This document shows, piece after piece, positions 34,799 to 43,414 of a stretch of 64,000 bases of DNA; position 1 is the stretch's first letter; the number at the start of each line of letters is the position of its first letter. The stretch spans positions 124,001 to 188,000 of the forward strand of contig NZ_JYKZ01000007.1 in the NCBI RefSeq assembly GCF_001043005.1, in the 5' to 3' direction. A program made the translations under genes and the position numbers. Source of the stretch: Pseudomonas psychrophila. Lineage in GTDB: Bacteria; Pseudomonadota; Gammaproteobacteria; Pseudomonadales; Pseudomonadaceae. The notes under the pieces were generated by a model. The model did no database searches. It saw only the letters and a list, made by a program, of their open reading frames with translations, and had not been told where the DNA came from.

Positions 34799-36322
34799 TC
34801 AACTGACTGTACGCGAATTAGCCGATCTGCTTTTGTGATGTCTCAATACGAACCAGACCAATATGCTCAACGCCCCGACCAGCGCAGCCGCTGTTAGCAA
34901 GACCAGGCTGTGAGAAGCACTAAACGCCTTTTGCCCTGCTGCAATGAGCTGCTGCCCTTGAATGCCGCCAATACTGTGTGCGGCAACCAGCGTTTCACCA
35001 ATTGAGCGCCCGGCAGTCTCGGCAATGGCTGTTGGAATGCCGTCAGGCAAAAGTATTGATTTTTCATAAGTGGATACCAGAAGAATACCGAACACGGTTA
35101 TACCCAATCCGGTGCCCAGGTCGTAACTCGTGGCTTCAAGGGCTCCGGCAGAGCCAGCCTTCTCCATTGGAATACTGTTCATGATCGCTACCGACGATGC
35201 GGTCAAGCCAATGCTGAGCGAGAGCCCCAATGCTACCAACATCACAACAACGCTAGCCCCGCCGCTTCCCAGGTGTATTTGGGCCAACCCGACCAGACTT
35301 CCAGCCGCAACCAACAATGAGCAACTCGCAACCCACCTCAGGCCAATTGCCCGGAGGATGGCGCCCGCAAGAGGCCCGCCGACTGCTGCTGCAATCATTA
35401 ACGGCATCATGAATATTCCGGCTTCCAGGGGGGTACGGCCCATAACGAACTGTAGTTCCTGGGCCAGCAACAATTCGAACCCGGCAAGTGCCCCCATTGT
35501 GACCACAGCCATGACGATACCCGTGCTGACCGCCGGAATAGAAAAAAGGGTCAGGTCAAGCATTGGTGTCGAAGTGTGAAGCTGTTTGCGTACAAACCAG
35601 GCAAGCATCAGTGCTCCGAATAAAAAGCATGCACCGGTTACTGCCAGGGAGCTGTTGGTCTTGAAACCCGACTTGAGGGCGTAAACACTTGCCATGACAC
35701 CAAGGATCAGAATCACAGACTGCCCGATGGTCCAGTTTCCGTTGCCGACCACACTTCGGCGCGGGATGTAGGCGATGACTAACGGTATGACCAAGAGCAT
35801 CACAGGCACGTTGATCAGGAACACCGCCCCCCACCAGAAATGCTCAAGCAATGCGCCGCCAACCAAGGGTCCAATGGCGGCGCCGGTTGAAGCAACAGCG
35901 CCCCATATTCCAAGAGCGACAGCCTGATCGCTTTCATCTTCAAAAGTTTGTCGAATAATCGCGAGGACGCTGGGCATCACCATGGCGCCGCCAAATGCCA
36001 TGAATGCTCGTGCTCCTATCAGCGCTCCGACATTGGGCGAGAAGGCAGCCAGGATCGAACCGGTACAGAAGATACCCAGTCCAGCCAACAGCATACGGCG
36101 GTGACCGACCCTGTCCGCCAGCGTGCCCATGGGGATGAGCAGGCTGGCCATCAATAAAGGATAGATGTCGATGATCCACAGAATCTCGGTACCTGTCGCT
36201 TGCAACGCAAGGGTAAGTGACGGAACCGCGACATGAAGAATGGTGTAATCCAGGACTATCGGCATAAAAGCCAGAATGACCGACATGAGGACTAACCAAC
36301 GGTTTGAATGACCACTAGACAC
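34799..36322 (-). CDS. 14-TM MFS multidrug efflux pump (DHA2, SmvA/QacA-like)
   Basis: 507 residues, longer than 12-TM carriers and with the 14-helix DHA2 pattern. Antiporter motif C (GAAIGPLVGGALLE) and motif A (GTLADRVGHRRML) are present, and an Asp lies in helix 1 (FMPIVLDYTILHVAVPSL), as in SmvA/QacA quaternary-ammonium pumps. The start is a GTG at 36322 with a weak AGGTCTC upstream. Proton-driven efflux in the inner membrane is inferred; substrates cannot be read. It stands alone between the sensor operon and the sigma-54 activator gene. Confidence 0.88.
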   Translation of the reverse strand: MSSGHSNRWLVLMSVILAFMPIVLDYTILHVAVPSLTLALQATGTEILWIIDIYPLLMASLLIPMGTLADRVGHRRMLLAGLGIFCTGSILAAFSPNVGALIGARAFMAFGGAMVMPSVLAIIRQTFEDESDQAVALGIWGAVASTGAAIGPLVGGALLEHFWWGAVFLINVPVMLLVIPLVIAYIPRRSVVGNGNWTIGQSVILILGVMASVYALKSGFKTNSSLAVTGACFLFGALMLAWFVRKQLHTSTPMLDLTLFSIPAVSTGIVMAVVTMGALAGFELLLAQELQFVMGRTPLEAGIFMMPLMIAAAVGGPLAGAILRAIGLRWVASCSLLVAAGSLVGLAQIHLGSGGASVVVMLVALGLSLSIGLTASSVAIMNSIPMEKAGSAGALEATSYDLGTGLGITVFGILLVSTYEKSILLPDGIPTAIAETAGRSIGETLVAAHSIGGIQGQQLIAAGQKAFSASHSLVLLTAAALVGALSILVWFVLRHHKSRSANSRTVS

Positions 36323-36633
36323 AATAGAGACCTTTTAATCGGGATCCCGGCTCTCAAACGCTTGTACGCCATTTAAGCCGTTGTTGTTACCACGCTTGCG
36401 GCCCCAAGGCTGCGCCGCGATGCTAACCGATATCCCCCCGCTTTCCCGCCGTCCAAATGTGAAGCTTTGTTAAGTCCCGGGTTTGAACCAGGACGATCCT
36501 TGCCCGCCTTGGAATCTGCGGCTTGGCCTGATGTACCCGGGTTGATGAAAAGACACTGCCTGCTCCCGGCTTGCCCTTTATCCCCGAGCCAAATGCCACC
36601 GAGGCATGAAGACTCGGTGATGCCACTCTGCAT
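36323..36633. other. 311-bp gene-free spacer
   Basis: Between the efflux pump start and the sigma-54 activator stop (both minus strand). An 87-codon minus-strand frame here is rich in Gly/Ser/Lys, lacks similarity and has no ribosome site. No terminator, REP element or clear operator was recognised. It should contain the efflux pump promoter. Confidence 0.4.
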
Positions 36634-38529
36634 TCAACCCGGTCGTGAAATACCGTGTTGGCGCAGTTTGCGATAGAGCGTATTGCGGCTAATCCCCAGG
36701 CGAGCGGCAACATGGGCGATATGCCAGTGCTCTGCCTCAATCAACGTGAGCAGCGTCTGGCGTTCGGATTCTCCCAGGGGATCTTCGGCCAACGCGACTG
36801 TCGCAGGCACTGACGGCAGCAACTCCGCCAAGTCCTCCAGTGTGACCATCCCGTCCAGCGACAACGCTACCAGCGTGCGCAGACACGTACGCAGCTGGCG
36901 GACATTGCCTGGCCAAGGGTGGCTCAGCAAGCACTCTCTGACGCCCGCCTCCAGCCGAATCCCTGTGCCTTTTGTCTCTTCGAGCACCAGAAGATCCAGC
37001 AAGCTGCCCTTGTCGGATCGTTCGCGCAGCGGCGGGAGCTGCACGGTGAATCCGGCAATGCGATAAAAAAGATCTTCGCGAAAGCGCCCTTGCGCCACAC
37101 AGACCTGCAAATCCTGGTGGCTGGCACTGATAATGCGTACGTCGAGCGCACGTGCCGTCGCGCCACCCAGCGGCACCACCTGGCGCTCCTCAATCACTCG
37201 CAGCAGGCGAGTCTGTAACGCCAGTGGCATATCCGCGATCTCATCGAGAAACAGAATGCCGCCATGGGCCTGCTCCAGCTTGCCGATCATCCCGTCCTTG
37301 CGTGCTCCGGTGAAGCTTCCGCCGCGATAGCCGAACAGCTCGCTCTCGATCAGCGTTTCGGGTATGGCCGCGCAATTGATCGCTACAAACGGTTGGCGCC
37401 TTCTGGAGCTCGCACGATGCAACGCCGCAGCAAACGCTTCTTTGCCAGTACCGGTTTCACCCTGTAAGAACACCGGCACATCGTGCTCCATGACACGCAG
37501 TGCGCGGGCAATGCCGCGTTGCAGGCGCGGGTCTTCGAGGCACACATGCACGTCATTGATTGTTGGGGATGCAGGCGTGCCTAAAGGCACCGGGCGTACA
37601 GGTTCTCGTAACTGTCCGTAGAGCAGACGTCCGTCCGCCAGCCGCAGCGGCCAGCACACACTCGGCTGAGAACTGGCCTGACTCATCAGATGATCGATAG
37701 GTGTTTGCAGCAGCATAGTCAGAGACTGCCCAACCACCTGGTCACGACTCAGGCCCAGTAGCTCCAGCGCAGCACGATTGACTGAGCAAATATGCGCACC
37801 TTCATCGAAACTGAGCAGGCCTTCACCCAGCAGCCCTACGAAGCCTGCCTCTGGGTGGAAGCGCAGCAAATAGCGTTGAGGATCATGCCCCAGGAAAAAA
37901 CAGCTTTCGATCAGATTGGCTGACAATTGAGTCAAAGCCATGGCTTTGAAATATTGCTGCTGGCTGTGAGTATCCCGTACAGACGAAAGATTGAGCACCG
38001 CCAGCAACGCTCCACTGGCATCAAATATCGGGCTTGCCGAACAGCTCAGACCGACGTGCTTGCTACGAAAATGCTCATCACGACGGATGGTGACCTGTTG
38101 TTGCTCGACCAAGCAGGTGCCCACACCGTTGGTGCCTTCGCAATCTTCACTCCAGACCGAGCCGAGCCACAGCCCTGCGCGTTGAAATTCGGCTCGTTCG
38201 GATTCGTTGAACACACTGTCGATTGCCACACCGCGAGCATCGGTGAGTAGCACCACGTGGCCATCGCGTCCGAGCTGCTGGTGCAAGTGGGTCATCTGCC
38301 AGTGCGCTACACCGATGATGTGTTCAAGGGGTGCGCGATGATCCTGCAAGCGCGGATGTTCAACCACGTTAGGTGCGCGGCGACTGGCAGGATCGAGCTG
38401 ATACTGATCCAGGCACCGGCGCCAGGATCGTGTGATGGCAAGGTCATTAACAGGGTCATGGCTGGTGTGAGTGCCCTGGACGGCTTGCAGCACGTGTTGT
38501 GCATGGTCGTTGATCAAGGCCGGCTTCAT
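36634..38529 (-). CDS. Sigma-54-dependent activator (AcoR-like, GAF-AAA-Fis)
   Basis: 631 residues. N-terminal sensor region with a GAF-like domain (~75-210; GHVVLLTDARGVAIDS, WSEDCEGTNGVGT, typical of AcoR-type activators) and a PAS-like segment ~235-300. The AAA+ domain has Walker A GETGTGKE at 357-364 and Walker B GGILFLDEIADM from 424. The sigma-54 contact loop reads GSFTGA (404-409) instead of the usual GAFTGA. A Fis-type HTH closes the protein (HVAARLGISRNTLYRKLRQHG). Divergent from the flavin monooxygenase gene, whose promoter is of -24/-12 type, so it is almost certainly that gene's activator. Confidence 0.92.
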   Translation of the reverse strand: MKPALINDHAQHVLQAVQGTHTSHDPVNDLAITRSWRRCLDQYQLDPASRRAPNVVEHPRLQDHRAPLEHIIGVAHWQMTHLHQQLGRDGHVVLLTDARGVAIDSVFNESERAEFQRAGLWLGSVWSEDCEGTNGVGTCLVEQQQVTIRRDEHFRSKHVGLSCSASPIFDASGALLAVLNLSSVRDTHSQQQYFKAMALTQLSANLIESCFFLGHDPQRYLLRFHPEAGFVGLLGEGLLSFDEGAHICSVNRAALELLGLSRDQVVGQSLTMLLQTPIDHLMSQASSQPSVCWPLRLADGRLLYGQLREPVRPVPLGTPASPTINDVHVCLEDPRLQRGIARALRVMEHDVPVFLQGETGTGKEAFAAALHRASSRRRQPFVAINCAAIPETLIESELFGYRGGSFTGARKDGMIGKLEQAHGGILFLDEIADMPLALQTRLLRVIEERQVVPLGGATARALDVRIISASHQDLQVCVAQGRFREDLFYRIAGFTVQLPPLRERSDKGSLLDLLVLEETKGTGIRLEAGVRECLLSHPWPGNVRQLRTCLRTLVALSLDGMVTLEDLAELLPSVPATVALAEDPLGESERQTLLTLIEAEHWHIAHVAARLGISRNTLYRKLRQHGISRPG

Positions 38530-38613
38530 TATTCTTGTTCTCCGTTAGGGGTAGAGCTCGGGTCTGTTTGCAGCTTATACGAAAAGATCGCAACCAGCGC
38601 TTTAGGCACCGAG

Positions 38614-38626
38614 TGACACTCTGTCA
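38614..38626. promoter_or_regulatory. Candidate upstream activating site for the sigma-54 activator
   Basis: TGACA-CTC-TGTCA is a perfect inverted repeat 89 bp upstream of the -24/-12 promoter. A further TGACA half-site occurs at 38646-38650. Distance and symmetry fit an enhancer-type binding site for the divergent activator. Confidence 0.55.
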
Positions 38627-38714
38627 TCCACCCTTCCCGAAATCGTGACAAAACTCCGAAGCAAAACCTGAGCAATACCACAGCAACAGCTCTGCAATGG
38701 GGCTTTCGCGAAGG

Positions 38715-38730
38715 TGGCCCGAGCCTTGCT
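38715..38730 (+). promoter_or_regulatory. Sigma-54 (-24/-12) promoter of the flavin monooxygenase gene
   Basis: TGGCCCGAGCCTTGCT matches the TGGCACG-N4-TTGCW consensus with one mismatch. The invariant GG (38716-38717) and GC (38728-38729) are exactly 10 bp apart. Transcription would begin near 38741, about 30 bp before the ATG at 38773. Confidence 0.85.
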
Positions 38731-38772
38731 CTGGAGCAGGTTGTACAAAAACAACAAGATCGGAGAAGCCCA

Positions 38773-40596
38773 ATGAACATTGCTGTTGAAACACCTTTGC
38801 ACACGCCTACTGCCCAGCTCGCGGCCTGGATCGAAAACCTCGGTGAACGGCTCGCCCAGCATGACGTGGACGGCGCGCTTGAGCTGTTTGCCGAAGAGTG
38901 TCACTGGCGTGACCTGCTACTTTTCAGCTGGAACCTGGTGACCCTGGAAGGCAAGCCTGCCATCCGCGACATGCTCGAAGCACGCCTTGAGCAGACTCGA
39001 CCTCAGCAATGGAAACTGGAAGGTGAGGCGACGCTCAATAACGGTGTACTCGAAGGCTGGATCAGCCTGGAAACCGATGCGGGACGGGGTAAAGGCTATG
39101 TGCGGCTAAAAGAGGGCCTGTGCTGGACGTTGCTGACGACCATGCGCGAGCTCAAGGGCTTTGAAGAGCCCAGCGGCCGCCGTCGGCCGATGGGGGCCAA
39201 TCATGATCACGCCCACCCTGACAAACGCAACTGGCTGGAACGTCGTCGTGATGAAGAAGCTGCATTAGGCATCACCACCCAACCGTACTGCCTGATCGTG
39301 GGCGGCGGCCAGGGCGGGTTGGGACTCGCTGCGCGGCTCAAGCGAATGGGGGTGCCAACGCTGATCGTCGACAAGGCCGAGCGCCCTGGTGATCAGTGGC
39401 GCGGGCGCTACAAGTCGCTGTGCCTGCACGACCCTGTCTGGTACGACCACATGCCTTACCTGCCCTTCCCCGATCACTGGCCAGTCTTCACCCCAAAAGA
39501 CCAGATTGGCGACTGGCTGGAAATGTACACCAAAGTCATGGAGCTCAATTATTGGCCACGCACAGAATGTGTGAACGCAAGCTTTGACGAGCAAGATGGC
39601 ACCTGGACGGTTGAGGTGCTGCGTGACGGAGAGCCCATGACTTTACAGCCTACCCAGTTGATTCTCGCCACCGGCATGTCTGGCGTGCCCAATGTTCCAC
39701 GTTATCCGGGTGCCGGAGCGTTCAGTGGCCAGCAGCATCATTCCAGCAGACACCCTGGCGGGGACGCCTGGCGCGGCAAGCACGCGGTTGTCATCGGTGC
39801 CAACAATTCGGCTCATGATATCTGCGCCGACCTGGTAGAGAACGGTGCGCAGGTAACCATGGTGCAACGTTCCAGCACCCACATTGTGCGTTCCGACAGC
39901 CTGATGGATCTCGTCTTCGGCGGGCTCTACTCTGAAGACGCCCTGGAAACGGGTTTGACCACCGACAAGGCTGACATGCTGTTCGCCTCGATCCCCTACA
40001 AAGTCATGCCGAGTTTTCATAAACCCATCTTTGATGCGATCAAGGAGCGTGACAAAGACTTCTACGAACGTTTAGGCAAGGCCGGTTTCATGCTCGATTT
40101 CGGTGACGACGAGTCTGGCCTTTTCATGAAGTACGTACGCCGTGGTTCTGGTTACTACATCGACGTCGGCGCCTGTGAACTGATCGCCAATGGCACGATC
40201 AAGCTTAAAAGCGCACCTGGCCTGGGTGTCGAACGCATCGAAGCAGACGCTGTGGTACTCAATGATGGCACCCGGCTACCGGCAGATCTGATCGTCTACG
40301 CCACGGGCTATGGCTCAATGAATGGTTGGGCGGCGAAGCTGATCTCCCAGGAAGTGGCTGACAAGGTCGGCCGCTGCTGGGGCTTGGGTTCCGGAACCAC
40401 GAATGATCCTGGCCCGTACGAAGGTGAACTGCGCAACATGTGGAAGCCGACACAACAGGAAAACCTCTGGTTCCATGGTGGCAACCTTCATCAGTCACGG
40501 CATTACTCGTTGTATCTGGCCCTGCAGTTAAAAGCGCGATTCGAAGGCATCGACGCGTCTGTCTATAACCTTGCCGAGAGTCACCATACTGGCTGA
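38773..40596 (+). CDS. NTF2-like/flavin-containing monooxygenase fusion
   Basis: 607 residues. The first ~140 form an NTF2/SnoaL-like domain (LAQHDVDGALELFAEECHW to GRGKGYVRLKEG). A linker leads to a class-B flavin monooxygenase: FAD site LIVGGGQGGLGLAARL (GGGQGG 177-182), the fingerprint region FSGQQHHSSRH (317-327), NADP site VVIGANNSAHDI, and the ATGYG segment near residue 515. Such fusions may oxygenate ketones, amines or indoles using NADPH and O2. Transcribed from a sigma-54 promoter with the divergent AcoR-like activator. Monocistronic, ended by a hairpin. Substrate unknown. Confidence 0.9.
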   Translation: MNIAVETPLHTPTAQLAAWIENLGERLAQHDVDGALELFAEECHWRDLLLFSWNLVTLEGKPAIRDMLEARLEQTRPQQWKLEGEATLNNGVLEGWISLETDAGRGKGYVRLKEGLCWTLLTTMRELKGFEEPSGRRRPMGANHDHAHPDKRNWLERRRDEEAALGITTQPYCLIVGGGQGGLGLAARLKRMGVPTLIVDKAERPGDQWRGRYKSLCLHDPVWYDHMPYLPFPDHWPVFTPKDQIGDWLEMYTKVMELNYWPRTECVNASFDEQDGTWTVEVLRDGEPMTLQPTQLILATGMSGVPNVPRYPGAGAFSGQQHHSSRHPGGDAWRGKHAVVIGANNSAHDICADLVENGAQVTMVQRSSTHIVRSDSLMDLVFGGLYSEDALETGLTTDKADMLFASIPYKVMPSFHKPIFDAIKERDKDFYERLGKAGFMLDFGDDESGLFMKYVRRGSGYYIDVGACELIANGTIKLKSAPGLGVERIEADAVVLNDGTRLPADLIVYATGYGSMNGWAAKLISQEVADKVGRCWGLGSGTTNDPGPYEGELRNMWKPTQQENLWFHGGNLHQSRHYSLYLALQLKARFEGIDASVYNLAESHHTG

Positions 40597-40602
40597 GTCA
40601 AA

Positions 40603-40629
40603 CGGCGCCTGGCCCAGGGTTGGGCGCCG
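40603..40629. terminator. GC-rich hairpin between convergent genes
   Basis: CGGCGCC (40603-40609) pairs with GGCGCCG (40623-40629). It lies in the 70-bp gap between the stops of the flavin monooxygenase (plus) and the FadR-type regulator (minus). No T run follows, so termination may be partial or Rho-aided. Confidence 0.5.
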
Positions 40630-40666
40630 CTCCCCTTCGAATCATATTCGCCAGTATCAAACACCC

Positions 40667-41380
40667 TCATCCTTGACCCAGCACCACATCCAGCGCTGTA
40701 CGTGCGTCTTCGAGCTGTACCAGCGTGGCCTGGCGTGCCCCCAGGGCGTCGCGACTTTCGATCGCGGTCAAAATTGCCTTGTGCCGTGGCAGGGCAAGTT
40801 CGTGCAGGTTGGGCCGACGGTTGGAGTGTTTCATGGCTTCGCGCAAGGCCAATGACAGCATGTTGCACAAGTTGGCCAGCAGGTCGTTATGGGTTGCATC
40901 GGCAATCCGGCTGTGAAAATCCAGATCGGGCTGCAACAGCTCTTCAGGGGTGGAGGCACTCTCCATGCGTTGGTAGGCTTCATGAATCGAAGCCACATCG
41001 TCTGCGGTTGCATGCTGGGCTGCGAGAGCCGCCACGGCGGGCTCAATAATGCTGCGCACGGTGGTCAGCAAGCCAAAAAATTCGTTTTGGGGCGAGGCTT
41101 GGAGCAACCAGTGCAGCACGTCAGGGTCGAGCATGTGCCACTCGCGCCGTGGCTTGACCACGGTCCCAACGCGTGGCTTGGAGTACACCAGGCCTTTGGC
41201 GACCAAGACCCGGGTGGCTTCGCGCAATACCGGGCGGCTGACCGCATATTCTGTGCAGAGCAATGCTTCGGCGGGCAGTTTGTCGTCGGATTTGAAGCGC
41301 CCGGAGACAATCTGCAGGCCGAGTTCCTGAACGATGCGCGTATGCATGCTTTTGCGGTCGGAGGGCTGACGATAATCCAT
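40667..41380 (-). CDS. FadR-subfamily GntR regulator (FCD domain), block-C sugar-acid regulator
   Basis: 237 residues. N-terminal winged HTH (TRIVQELGLQIVSGRFKSDDKLPAEALLC, SRPVLREATRVLVAKGLV). The FCD effector domain starts near residue 95, with the metal/ligand-binding pattern DLDFHSRIADATHNDLL and a later His in LPRHKAI. This layout is typical of repressors of hexuronate, galactonate and pentonate genes. It lies 107 bp downstream of the dehydratase on the same strand. Two sites matching the FadR-subfamily consensus TNGTNNNACNA occur in the dehydratase/MFS intergenic region, so it probably represses block C. Confidence 0.9.
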   Translation of the reverse strand: MDYRQPSDRKSMHTRIVQELGLQIVSGRFKSDDKLPAEALLCTEYAVSRPVLREATRVLVAKGLVYSKPRVGTVVKPRREWHMLDPDVLHWLLQASPQNEFFGLLTTVRSIIEPAVAALAAQHATADDVASIHEAYQRMESASTPEELLQPDLDFHSRIADATHNDLLANLCNMLSLALREAMKHSNRRPNLHELALPRHKAILTAIESRDALGARQATLVQLEDARTALDVVLGQG

Positions 41381-41487
41381 GGGGCGCGGGGCGATCCTTT
41401 CGGTTGAAAGCGCGGATCATAGCAGGCGCGGGTTGAATCGCGCCCGCTCTGATTGTCAGGGTGGGCTCGCTTTACCGGTGTGGCCAC

Positions 41488-43224
41488 TTAATGGGAATGG
41501 CGTGGTACTTCCGATCCTCGGCAGCCCACCAGGAAATCGAAATCGCAACCTTGGTCGGCCTGCATGACATGGTCGATGTAGAGCTGGCGATAGCCGCCAA
41601 TCAACAGGTTTTTTGGCGGTTCGATATCGGCCAGGCGAGCGGCCAGCTCGGCATCAGAGATGTCCAGGTGCAGGCGTCCGCTGGCGCAGTCGAGTTCAAT
41701 CCAGTCACCTTCCTGCACTGCCGCCAATGGTCCGCCGGCTGCGGCTTCCGGGGCTACGTGCAGCACCACTGTGCCGTACGCCGTGCCGCTCATGCGGGCA
41801 TCGGAAATACGCACCATGTCGGTCACGCCCTGAGCCAGCAGCTTGGCCGGCAGACCCATGTTGCCTACCTCTGCCATGCCCGGGTAACCCTTGGGACCAC
41901 AGTTTTTCATTACCAGAATCGAATCGGCAGTGACCGCCAGCTCAGGGTCATTGATGCGGGCCTTGTACATGTCGAAGTTCTCGAACACCACTGCCTGGCC
42001 GCGATGCTTCATCAGGGCCGGGGTCGCAGCGGATGGCTTGAGTACCGCGCCCAGAGGCGCCAGGTTGCCGCGTAACACGCAGATACCACCGTCGGCGACC
42101 AGCGGGTTATCAATCGCCCGAATAACTTCGTCTTCGCCATAGATCGGTGAGTTTTTAACGTTTTCCCAGAGACTCTTGCCGTTGACGGTTAATGCTTGCG
42201 GATTCGGGATCAGGCCGTTCTCACCCATGCGTCGCAGCACGGCAGGCAGGCCCCCGGCGTAGTAGAACTCTTCCATCAGAAAGCGTCCCGACGGCTGCAA
42301 GTCCACCAGGGTCGGGGTGCCCCGCCCGATACGGGTCCAGTCATCAAGCTCCAGGTCCACGCCAATCCGGCCGGCAATGGCCTTGAGGTGAATCACGGCG
42401 TTGGTCGAACCGCCAATGGCAGCATTGACCCTGATCGCGTTTTCAAAGGCTTCCCGGGTCAATACCTTGGACAGGCGCAAATCCTCGCGGACCATCTCGA
42501 CGGCGCGCATGCCCGACATATGGGCCAGCACGTAACGGCGTGAATCCACCGCCGGGATGGCCGCGTTATGGGGCAGCGAGGTGCCCAGCGCTTCAGCCAT
42601 GCAGGCCATGGTCGAGGCCGTGCCCATGGTGTTGCAGGTACCTGCCGAGCGAGACATGCCGGCCTCGGCCGAGAGGAATTCGTCGAGACTGATCGTGCCG
42701 GCTTTGTAGGACTCGTGCATCTGCCAGACGATGGTGCCGGCGCCGATGTCTTTGCCTTTGTGTTTGCCGTTCAGCATTGGCCCGCCGGTGACCACAATGG
42801 CCGGGACATCACAGCTGGCCGCGCCCATCAACAGAGCCGGAGTGGTTTTGTCGCAGCCGGTCAACAGCACCACGCCATCAATCGGGTTACCGCGAATGGC
42901 TTCTTCCACATCCATGCTCGCCAGGTTGCGCGTGAGCATGGCGGTAGGTCGCAAATTGGATTCGCCGTTGGAAAACACCGGGAACTCCACCGGGAAGCCA
43001 CCGGCCTCGATGACACCGCGTTTGACGTGCTCGGCGATGGTCCGAAAGTGGGCATTGCAAGGCGTCAGCTCCGACCAGGTGTTGCAGATGCCGATGATCG
43101 GTTTGCCCTGGAACTGATGATCGGCAATGCCCTGGTTCTTCATCCAGCTGCGGTACATGAAACCGTTTTTATCGGCGCTGCCAAACCATTGGGCGGAACG
43201 CAGAGGAGGAGTTTTGTCTGTCAT
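41488..43224 (-). CDS. IlvD/EDD-family sugar-acid dehydratase (L-arabinonate/pentonate dehydratase type)
   Basis: 578 residues, the length of pentonate dehydratases. Iron-sulfur-cluster cysteines are recognisable in GICNTWSELTPCN, LLTGCDKTTPA and SAGTCNTMGTAST. Further family blocks are NAAIGGSTNAVIHL, LKNCGPKGYPG-like and RMSGTAYGTVVLHVAPEAA, which carries the catalytic Ser. It resembles L-arabinonate/D-xylonate dehydratases more than IlvD itself, by the early WFGSADKNGFMYRSW segment. It gives 2-keto-3-deoxy-pentonate, which AraD1 and KGSADH encoded divergently can take to 2-oxoglutarate. Divergent from the MFS-AraD1-KGSADH operon with shared operators. Confidence 0.9.
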   Translation of the reverse strand: MTDKTPPLRSAQWFGSADKNGFMYRSWMKNQGIADHQFQGKPIIGICNTWSELTPCNAHFRTIAEHVKRGVIEAGGFPVEFPVFSNGESNLRPTAMLTRNLASMDVEEAIRGNPIDGVVLLTGCDKTTPALLMGAASCDVPAIVVTGGPMLNGKHKGKDIGAGTIVWQMHESYKAGTISLDEFLSAEAGMSRSAGTCNTMGTASTMACMAEALGTSLPHNAAIPAVDSRRYVLAHMSGMRAVEMVREDLRLSKVLTREAFENAIRVNAAIGGSTNAVIHLKAIAGRIGVDLELDDWTRIGRGTPTLVDLQPSGRFLMEEFYYAGGLPAVLRRMGENGLIPNPQALTVNGKSLWENVKNSPIYGEDEVIRAIDNPLVADGGICVLRGNLAPLGAVLKPSAATPALMKHRGQAVVFENFDMYKARINDPELAVTADSILVMKNCGPKGYPGMAEVGNMGLPAKLLAQGVTDMVRISDARMSGTAYGTVVLHVAPEAAAGGPLAAVQEGDWIELDCASGRLHLDISDAELAARLADIEPPKNLLIGGYRQLYIDHVMQADQGCDFDFLVGCRGSEVPRHSH

Positions 43225-43239
43225 GATGGCGGGCTCTTA

Positions 43240-43250
43240 TTGTATGACTA
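43240..43250. promoter_or_regulatory. FadR-type operator, dehydratase-proximal
   Basis: TTGTATGACTA fits TNGTNNNACNA, the FadR-subfamily operator consensus, in every fixed position. It lies 16 bp upstream of the dehydratase ATG (minus strand), within its likely leader or promoter. Confidence 0.6.
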
Positions 43251-43312
43251 ATTATTTTACGTACCCCTAAATTAGCTTTAAAAAAGCCAGTTTGGAAGAG
43301 TTGTTGGGTAAA

Positions 43313-43323
43313 TAGTATTACTA
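43313..43323. promoter_or_regulatory. FadR-type operator, MFS-proximal
   Basis: TAGTATTACTA also fits TNGTNNNACNA and is a perfect palindrome (ATAGTA-T-TACTAT, 43312-43324), overlapping a second palindrome ACTATATAGT (43320-43329). It lies about 90 bp before the MFS ATG in an AT-rich promoter-like segment, 73 bp from the other site. Confidence 0.65.
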
Positions 43324-43414
43324 TATAGTCGATTCAACTGAGAGCTGATCCTGGCGATAACCCGCTTGAGGCCACTCCAGAGGTGCCATAACAAAAACAA
43401 TGGGAGACCGTCTC

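Noticed and set aside
36470..36545. tRNA-like sequence (GTCCCGGGTTTGAACC)
   Set aside because: It resembles a T-arm only superficially; no acceptor stem, D-arm or anticodon arm can be folded around it.
36373..36633. 87-codon minus-strand gene between the efflux pump and the sigma-54 activator
   Set aside because: Low-complexity composition, no similarity and no ribosome site.
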